Source of the DNA: Diphasiastrum complanatum
Lineage: Eukaryota; Streptophyta; Lycopodiopsida; Lycopodiales; Lycopodiaceae
Assembly: GCA_029204225.1 (NCBI GenBank)
Contig: CM055106.1
Coordinates: forward strand, 49,424,908-49,488,907
Reading direction: 5' to 3'
DNA: 64,000 nt
Below the pieces are notes generated by a model. That model did no database searches and was not told where the DNA came from. It saw only the letters and a list, made by a program, of their open reading frames with translations. Below are positions 1 to 64,000 of this stretch, piece after piece. The position numbers and the translations under genes were made by a program. How positions within the stretch are numbered: position 1 is the stretch's first letter; each line of letters opens with the position of its first letter.

Positions 1-2127
1 GCATTTCGTTTCGGCATGGGCACATTCGGCCACCCGGCTGCCCAGGATCCAGAGAGGAGGCAGCTACCCATTACCTGGTGGACCATGTTCGGTAGCACAT
101 ACCCATCTATACAGCGTCTTGCACTGCGTGTCCTTTCTCAGGTATGCATCTCATTTTATCCTCCATTTTTTGTGTTTCGTTGAAGTTTCACCTTTGCCAC
201 AATGTGCTGAAGTATTTCAATGCACGCACCACAGGACTGTGCTGCCTCTGTGTGTGAGCGTAATTGGAGCACATGGGCACTGATTCACACGAGGAGAAGA
301 AACCGGTTGTCAGTGAGTCAGTTGGAGCGGTTGGTGTTCTGTAGCACCAACGCACGTCTCGCCAGGAGGCTTCCGACCATTACGAGCGCATTGCAGGTGA
401 TAAGCTAATCTTTCATAGCATGTTGGTTGACTCCTGGTATGTTGATTTCATTTCTTGAAAAAGTTGTCTCTCTGACATGCAAATTTTAAACCTTGCAGAC
501 GAAGATATCTGATTTGGAGCGCCAGGTTGACTTGCCTACGGACAGCACCCATCCCATGCCTGCAGATGACCTGGGCACACAGTTGATGGCAGAGAGAGAG
601 AGGGAGCTTGCCGAGATGAGAGAGAGAGAGCTTGGGCTTGAGCACAGAGAGCCCCCATTGTATGAGGCAGATGAGCCAGTGTCAGAGGATGAGCATGATG
701 AGGATGAGCCCATTCGGGTTGTGTTTGCCAGACCAGAGAGGGATGAGGCAGATTATACAGGTGCAGGGCACACGCCACGGGCAGGGGTCACAGGTGCATC
801 ACGTGGCAGAGGTGGGACACATGGCACAGGTTATACCGGCAGACAGGCAGGGCACACAGGGGGGGGCAGTGGCATACCTACCTATGTCGACATGATGGAG
901 GAGGCTCTTGATAGAGGGCAGAGTGGTTTAGATGCTGGTCCCGCAGATGTTTGGATGCGTGCAGCACAGAGTCATGGCCGTTACTACGACAGCACACCAG
1001 AGGAGGCACCTGATGACTTTCATTGCACAGATTGGGAGGCCATGCAGGGTCTACAGGGTGCACATGATGAGGCACGGGATGAGGCTTGGGTTGATTCAGG
1101 GGTTGGTGCACAGGATGATTCAGAGGTCGGTGCACAGGATGATTTAGAGGCTGGTGCACAGGATGAGTCCCAGAGCCCAGAGCATTTGTATTCGGATGCC
1201 CAGCTGGCCGACTTGGTTGCCACATTGGATTCAGAGGCCTTGCAGATGCCGAGTGTCAGGGCGCCCCCATCATCTCTTGCCAGCATGCCACACACAGAGT
1301 CCCAGCCAGAGCAGCCGCATGAGGTGCCTACAGTTCCTCCAGCTCCTCAGAGGGTGTATGTGCGTCGCACAGCTCCTCCAGTGCCACCGATGCCATTTAG
1401 GCCTGCATCCCCTCCATCGCCGTCCACTTCTGCAGCACCAGGTCTCCATGGCAGGCCACCATCTGTGCCCAGGTTTTCTCTTGCAGCGCCCACATCCACA
1501 GTGTCTCCTCCAGTGGCAGCACCCACGTCACATCCTCCTCCTTTGGCAGCACCCAGGATGTACCAGTACCGGCCACCACAGCGCCCCTTTCAGTACATAT
1601 CGCCACTGTACTCGCCTCCTGCACAGCCAGTTCCTCCACCTGCAGCAGCCCCACGGGCACACACTCCACGAGCTCATCCTCCTCGCTCAGTTGCACAGGG
1701 AGTTCCCTCTTTTGCTTCCCTATCCCAGCCGGCCTCAGCTTGGGCCCAGCCTAGCCAGCCAGGTGATTTGCATGGGGGTGACGAGGCATTGACAGCTCCT
1801 CTTGTCCGCAAGAGACCAGGCAGGCCCAAGGGTGCACCGAACAAGAAAGGCAAGGCACAGAAACTGCCAGGGAGGAGAGGACGACCACGCAGGGCTCCAG
1901 GTACAGGTAGAGGTGCAGTATCACAGCCAGTTGGAGCAGGTGTTGTTGGTTTGGCCTGCTTGGGGGCTGATGCGGAGGCTGATTGGGAGGATGAGGATGA
2001 CGAGTCTTCCCCCTCGGATACACAGCCCATGCCAGTTCCAGACAGGCAGAGATATCGGCTGCGAGAGTCAGCTCGGGGCCCTGAGTTGTCTCCAGAGCAT
2101 TCGTCTGAGTCAGAGCCAGAGCATTGA
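1..2127 (+). CDS. hAT transposase C-terminus spliced to an AT-hook tail (5' end outside window)
   Basis: Three exons, 1-141, 235-396 and 499-2127, join in frame at GT-AG introns of 93 and 102 bp (CAG|GTATGC...CACAG|GAC; CAG|GTGATA...TTGCAG|ACG). Exons 1-2 encode the hAT dimerisation domain: PITWWTMFGS, then VLSQ|DCAASVCERNWSTW, RRRNRLS, LERLVF. The third exon adds 543 residues: a charged stretch with RERELAEMRERE, an acidic part (EDEHDEDEP), a long Pro/Ala/Ser-rich part, two GRP-type AT hooks (KRPGRPKG near 413 and GRRGRPRRAPG near 432 of the exon), and an acidic end. hAT proteins normally finish soon after the dimerisation domain. The catalytic part lies outside the window. Function of the tail, possibly minor-groove DNA binding at element ends, is inference. 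Confidence 0.75.
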
Positions 2128-2650
2128 TTGTGGCTCTATTGTTTTAGTTTCAGTAGTTTGTCTCTAGCAGTCGGTCTACCATTGTACTCAGATGATTTTT
2201 CACATTATATACAGTGTTTGGCCTACATTATTTGCTGCACATTGTGCGTATGTCGCTCTGTACATGTGATGCTTTATTTTATGTTGAAGAATTCTATGTG
2301 CGTGTGTGAATCCTATTTTCATTTAATTTCGTTTGAAGTGAATGCTAGCTTCACATAGATGCACCTACATCATGAGCACAGCAATCACCCCTACACCCCA
2401 AACGACATTGAATAAACACATGTAATACATCTGCATTTAAAAAAATTACAAACATTGCATCTTACATGACCAGGCTCGCGTTGCACAAAAAACAACTATG
2501 TATATATTCAACCGTTGTATCAGGATAACATCACATATACTGTCATTTTTTTAAGCAGCCATCTAGTTATTTGCTGCACCATAAACTGCCGAAAACTACA
2601 TAGCAACAGTCCGCCACATACGGGTGGACCTCATCTATTCTAAACATCCC
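2128..2650. other. Intergenic stretch between the two convergent hAT genes
   Basis: AT-rich sequence holding the 3' untranslated regions of both genes. An AATAAA-like signal lies near 2410 on the plus strand. Nothing else seen. Confidence 0.4.
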
Positions 2651-3058
2651 TCACTGATCCTCCACCGACTCCTCGCCCTCGTCTGGTGCATTGTTTTGTC
2701 GCTCTTGCTCTGCCTCCCGGTTAGCCCGAGCTGCCTCCTGGTTAGCCCGACGTCTGGCCGCCCTTTCCCTGACCATGATGAGCTGCCGTCGTGTGAAATT
2801 CATTCCGATCTGCTCATCCAGATCCAGCTCGACAGCGGGGACAGGATCCACAGCGGGGGCGGGTGGCTCCGGTTCCGGATTTCTCTGTCGAGTCTGTCGC
2901 AGCATCTCTCGGATATCTGCCTCTTGCTTCCGATGCCTCTCGTTGTGCCTTCGGATATCTTCCTCAAGCTTTCTCCTGGCTTCGCCCTCGGGCTTCGGTG
3001 GTATTCGCTCAGCCATCTCGATCGACCTTCTCCTCACAGCACCCTGATCCTTGAACAC
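2651..3058 (-). CDS. Small charged coiled-coil protein, second gene of a hAT element
   Basis: Open frame of 135 residues, or 121 from the internal Met at residue 15, which starts MAERIPPKPEGEARR and looks the better start. I do not recognise it. It is rich in Arg, Glu and Gln: one predicted helix with RRKLEEDIRRHNERHRKQE, a proline linker (EPEPPAPAVDPVPAVE), then a second helix with MVRERAARRRANQ, and an acidic end. It lies between the end of the transposase gene at 2127 and the inverted terminal repeat at 3567-3578, in convergent orientation, so it probably belongs to the same element. Its upstream region 3050-3180 has repeated CTCTCACAGC motifs on the plus strand. Confidence 0.5.
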   Translation of the reverse strand: MFKDQGAVRRRSIEMAERIPPKPEGEARRKLEEDIRRHNERHRKQEADIREMLRQTRQRNPEPEPPAPAVDPVPAVELDLDEQIGMNFTRRQLIMVRERAARRRANQEAARANREAEQERQNNAPDEGEESVEDQ

Positions 3059-3255
3059 CCTCTCACAGCACCCTGGCTCTCAAACAGCCTCTCACAGCCT
3101 GTCACCGGCTCTCGCTTGCTCTCTCACTGTCTATCACTGGCCCTCTCACAGCCTCTGAAAATGCCGACCACAATGGCATTGTGAGTGCCTATTTATCCCC
3201 ACAGCCTGATCGGCCATGTGGATCCCCATCATCCCTCCATGTGCCTCCGTACCCG

Positions 3256-3425
3256 CCCCCATGTGATGCTCCCCCCTGTGTTGGTCTCCCATTGGGCCCA
3301 TGGTCTGCTCACCCACAATGCCCATGTGCCTCTGTACTTGCCCCCATGTGATGCTACCCCCCTGTGTTGGTCTCCCATTGGCCCCTCGGTCTGCTCACTC
3401 GCAGTGCCCATGTGCCATTGCAACG
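3256..3425. repeat. 85-bp unit in tandem, two copies
   Basis: Copies 3256-3340 and 3341-3425 both start CCCCCATGTGATGCT and carry TGTGTTGGTCTCCCATTGG and TCTGCTCAC. They differ at scattered bases. They lie in the 3' subterminal region of the left hAT element, upstream of the antisense gene. Confidence 0.8.
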
Positions 3426-3566
3426 GTCCCCTGCATCATGTACTGTACCCTCTTTTTTTACACCCAGAACCCCCTCTTTTTACTTTTTTTTGTCCTTTTT
3501 TGGTAGTTAATATGCAAAAAAAAATTACTAAAAATATATTAAAAAATAAAAAAAAATATTAAAAAT

Positions 3567-3654
3567 GGTACCGCCCTGGTACCGCGGATCCCAGGGCGGT
3601 ACCGTACCGGCGGTACCACTGATATGGTACCGGCGGTACCATACCAGCGGTACC
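3567..3654. repeat. hAT terminal inverted repeats and GGTACC cluster
   Basis: Seven GGTACC hexamers lie within 88 bp (3567, 3578, 3598, 3612, 3626, 3635, 3649). The first part is a hairpin: GGTACCGCCCTGG at 3567-3579 and its exact complement at 3591-3603, with an 11-base loop. CAGGG at the tip is the typical start of hAT inverted repeats, so 3567-3578 may be the right end of the left element and 3592-3603 the left end of the next. Short palindromes near the ends resemble hAT subterminal transposase-binding repeats. Confidence 0.55.
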
Positions 3655-3665
3655 AGAGGGTACTA

Positions 3666-3666
<1 letters not shown>

Positions 3667-3726
<60 letters not shown>
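3667..3726. repeat. (TA)n microsatellite
   Basis: About 30 perfect TA units, directly after the GGTACC cluster and before the leader of the downstream hAT gene. Confidence 0.95.
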
Positions 3727-3729
<3 letters not shown>

Positions 3730-4053
3730 TAATATTTTTTTTAATTTTTTTTAACCTAAACTACCCGCCCCCCTCGCTTCTTCTCCAATTTTTTTTCAGC
3801 CCATCGTTGCCCTGCCATCGATCCTGGTTTTGCTGCCCTGCCTTTGATCGCCCCTCTTCTGATTTGCGTCGCCCTTCGCCCACAAACCGCCCTGCCTTGC
3901 ATCTGATTTGCATCTCCCTACCATCGCCCTGCCTTCGCTGCCTTCAGACATTTTCAGCGTCTCTCCAACAGTGAACCCTGCTGTTTTTTTCCCGGAAATC
4001 CATCCTTGCAACTTTAGCTTCATCTGCATTTTTTCCCTAGTTTTCTCCATCGC

Positions 4054-5700
4054 AATGGTGCAATCCGACCTTTCCGATTTGTGGGACGAGGTAGACATTG
4101 TCAGGCGGGTTGCCGACAAGAGCAACAAGACTGGTCAGAAGATCGTGCGTTGCCGATACTGCCTCGTCGAATTTGTTGCGTCCCTCACTCGCCTTAAAGG
4201 CCACCTGCTCGATGCACGCGCCAAAAATGGTGCCACCTTAAACGCTGCCCCTTGTGGCAGCATGACCGTCCCCGACAGGCAGCGACTACTGGACACCTAC
4301 GGGCCGCGGCTCGTGGCGGGGGAGAACACCATTTCGGAGGGCATTCTCCGGTTTTGCACCGCTCCTTATGTGGCTGACCTAGAGTTGTTGCCTGCTTGGC
4401 TGGCACGCACGAGGAGAGGGAGTCCATCCTCATCCCGTCCCATTGCCCCTCATCCTCCTCAAACAGTTCCGCCACACACACCCCCATCTGCACCCATTCC
4501 GGTGGATCCCGTCCCATCCCGTCCGCCAGTTGCCACTGCGGTTCCACCACCACGTCATGTTGCTCGCACGCCCCCAGTTTACGATTTTCTCATGGATTCT
4601 CCACCACCCGAGCAGGTCCCAGATGCTACTGACGAGGCCTTCGAGGACGTGGATGAGATCCCTTCTTCCTTCCCTTCCCATCCGGATGACCTCCCTAGCC
4701 AGCAGTTTTCGTATCCCATGCCAGATCTTGCCCCTCCACCAGTGCACCCCACTTATGCTGCTGCACCCATCCCTGCCAGTGCATCCCACTCTCCCCATTC
4801 CACGTCTACAGCCGATGCATCCACTAGTGCCCAGCCTGTCGCGTCATCGTCCATTCCCGTCACGGTTGGTGCACCATGCTGGAGGTCCACCACCCGTCGC
4901 CCACCAGGTAGAGCCCTTGTGCAGCAGACCATTCGCGGCGCGCATCAGCCACACATGGACAGAGAGGCCACACAGGCCGTGGCCAGTTTGATTTACGAGC
5001 TGAACCTACCTTTTGCCATCACCGATTCTGAGCCCTTCAGAAGGGCATTCCACCTTGCACAGTCTGTCAGCCCTAGCTGGAGAGTCCCTGGTTCAAAGGT
5101 TGTCCGTACACACATGCTGAGAGATAGGGTCGAGTCCTTGTCTAGAGAGATGGAGCCTCTACGCTGCCACTGGGCCACATATGGATGCAGCATCATGTCC
5201 GATGGCTAGACTGATGTCAAGAGGAGGCCGATCCTCAACATCTTGGTCTCCAGCTGCATGGGTACACAATTTTTGAGAGCCGTGGATTGCAGTAGAGGGG
5301 GGAGAGTCATATCTGCAGATTTCATGTACGACGTCATTAGGTCCTCCATCCTGTCCATAGGCCCCCAGCATGTCGTTACGGTGGTGACGGATAATGCCAC
5401 CAACTGTGTTCAGATGGGTGTCCTGCTAGAGGCCGAGTTCCCTCACATCGTCCATACACCCTGTGCGGCGCACGGCATAGACCTTCTCATTGGGGACATA
5501 GGTGCACTTCCCTGGGTTGAAGCCATTTGGACCTCCGTAAGCCAGCCCCCACACGCTTTGCATTCACCTGGTGGTCATCGACCGTCTGATCAGGTGCAGG
5601 GCACAGCTTCTACAGATGGTTGCCAGTGATCTTTGGCGTGCCAGTACGTTTTAGCACACGGGGGATGGGGAGCACTTTACTTCCACGATGAGGGGAGACA
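4054..5700 (+). pseudogene. hAT transposase with BED zinc finger, broken and 3' truncated
   Basis: From the Met at 4054 the frame gives a BED-type zinc finger (VRCRYC, then RLKGHLLDA), a long Pro/Ser-rich linker (about residues 110-280), and the start of the transposase core: TQAVASLIYELNLPFAITDS, HMLRDRVESL, GCSIMSDG. A TAG at 5207-5209 stands where the family has Trp (SDGWTD); the frame then goes on with GTQFLRAVD, VVTDNATNC and CAAHGIDLL. A frameshift near 5550 moves the reading to DLWRAS around 5630, after which similarity ends. The catalytic remainder and dimerisation domain are missing. Confidence 0.85.
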
Positions 5701-6932
5701 AATAATTGCAGGCTTCTCAGAAACAATCTGGCAATTTAGATTGTGTACAGCTCCTCAAAGACAATTTCAATGATTTCTGTTTGTTCCTAGATAAGTTGTC
5801 GATAGTCATTTTTGAAATTTAAATAAAAATAGAATTCAACATTTTCTTCAGGGCTACCATCAAGTAATACTAAGACCTGCTGGAACTCGGGAAAACTTTC
5901 TTTAGTTATGCTACCCAGTGTCAAGTGATACTATTGACTATAATCCCACTCATGTACCTTGTTGATGCCCTCATGGTTCCAAAGAATCAAGATTCAATTC
6001 TTTTGAAATTGATCCAAACTGATTCGAATCGAGAGTCTAAAAGCAAATTTGTTTACTCCATTTTTTCCAATCCTTTTGAATCACAAATTAAAAATAGCTT
6101 TAATATGAATAGTAACAAGTCAAATACCGATTTATTCAGCCCAATATGATATCTACTCCCAAAAGGTTCAAACGAATCTTCTGGCAATCAATTGCACCAA
6201 TAGTTCATAGGTGCTAGGCCCAACTCCTGGTACTCTTTTCAAAATTCTAGGTGGCTTTTTGCTGCATCTTCAATGGTTTTAAAAATATTGAGCTTTTTTT
6301 AATCCCCTAGTCTTTTTAGCAAGTTTCTTGTTGAAATTTCAAAACAAAACAGTAGAAGCTCAGGTGACGATTCCGAATTCTTCATAGAATCAAGATGAAT
6401 CTGAATTGGCTGAATCCGAATTGACTTGAAACTGTAGTTTAGGTTGCAATTGAAAAGATGAGACCCAAAATATTGGTTAAGTGGTAAGATTCAAGTGTAT
6501 TGACCACTTCCTCCAAGGCTCCAACTTATACACAAGGCATCTCTTTGGTTCTCAAAGTTGATAAAAAGAAGACACTTAACTCACACAGGTGACTTTTGGC
6601 TGAAAAATCTTTGCCCTACAATCAAACACTCTCTCAATGAACTCTAAAGACTCGCAACATAAAGAATGCAACCGCTTCTAAGGATTACTATGTGGCATCC
6701 CATGCAAGCATCAAGCTAGCATGAACATACCTTGCCTCCTTATAAAACAAAGAATGGCACACGTGAGAAATGAGAATGTCTCATATCTTCCATCAAACCA
6801 TCCTCATGAGCTTGTGACGATATTTTCTGTCAAGAAAAGTGAACAAGACTAGTATATTCTAGCTCTTTTCAAAACCACATTTGTTGCAAAGAGAGCTTCT
6901 TGTTGACTACAAAGCTGATAAATGCAGCCTAC
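5701..6932. other. Left part of intron 5 with no recognisable gene
   Basis: AT-rich, repeat-poor sequence between the truncated hAT element and exon 5. I looked here on the minus strand for the missing last snurportin exon and did not find it. Confidence 0.6.
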
Positions 6933-63907
<56,975 letters not shown>

Positions 63908-64000
63908 CTCTCGCTCACTTTCTTTTGCTTTTATTCTTCTTGTTCTCCAAAATGAATGAAGAATGGCCCTCCCTCACTATCACTGGTTGCCGCTTGTGTG
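63908..64000 (-). promoter_or_regulatory. Snurportin 5' untranslated region
   Basis: These 93 bases upstream of the start codon are purine-rich on the minus strand (runs of GAGAGA and AAGAAGAA), as in many plant leaders. No upstream ATG is in frame with an extension of the protein. The transcription start and core promoter lie beyond the window. Confidence 0.5.

Noticed and set aside
1154-1792. Second long frame inside the hAT tail exon
   Set aside because: It overlaps the in-frame spliced tail and arises from its Pro/Ser/His-rich repeats; no domain seen.

Overview
The window is chromosomal DNA from a land plant with a large, repeat-loaded genome. The main host gene is a plant-type snurportin-1 (the adaptor that re-imports m3G-capped spliceosomal snRNPs) on the minus strand. 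Its start codon is at 63907. Five exons can be placed by protein similarity and GT-AG splice sites: 63531-63907, 57940-58126, 57116-57366, 17319-17433 and 6933-7025. They join in frame to give 341 residues with no stop. The last roughly 70-80 residues are not found and probably lie to the left of base 1. The gene therefore covers almost the whole window, and nearly everything else is intron: intron 1 about 5.4 kb, intron 2 0.57 kb, intron 3 39.7 kb, intron 4 10.3 kb, and intron 5 at least 6.9 kb. Introns of this size and the ancient, mixed element load suggest a fern, gymnosperm or similar large-genome plant; the species is inference only.

Layout, left to right. 1-5700: two tandem hAT DNA transposons (intron 5). 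The first is the 3' end of a transposase whose dimerisation domain is spliced onto a long acidic, proline-rich, AT-hook tail, with a second small gene facing it; the second is a 5' part with a BED zinc finger, broken by a TAG. A 12-bp inverted terminal repeat and a GGTACC cluster mark where they meet. 6933-7025: exon 5. 7778-8677: a 900-bp Mutator-like non-autonomous element with a 10-11 bp target duplication. 10.3-14.9 kb: an old LTR element, with a reverse-oriented hAT remnant inside. 17319-17433: exon 4. 18.8-19.25 kb: a copia scrap. 20.65-25.8 kb: a nearly complete LINE with ORF1, endonuclease and RT. 26-34.6 kb: copia and chromovirus gypsy elements joined end to end. 34.65-36.5 kb, 42.4-45.1 kb and 54.5-56.8 kb: further LINE pieces of the same family. 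37-42.4 kb: gypsy remnants, a tandem array and an internally deleted copia. 46.1-54.4 kb: a gypsy and a copia element whose pieces only make sense if about 2.2 kb (49.48-51.69 kb) has been inverted. 57.1-63.9 kb: exons 1-3 of snurportin.

Every transposon copy seen carries stops, frameshifts or truncations, whereas the snurportin exons and splice sites are clean. The picture is one expressed host gene whose introns have absorbed many generations of nested elements. No tRNA, rRNA or CRISPR feature was seen.
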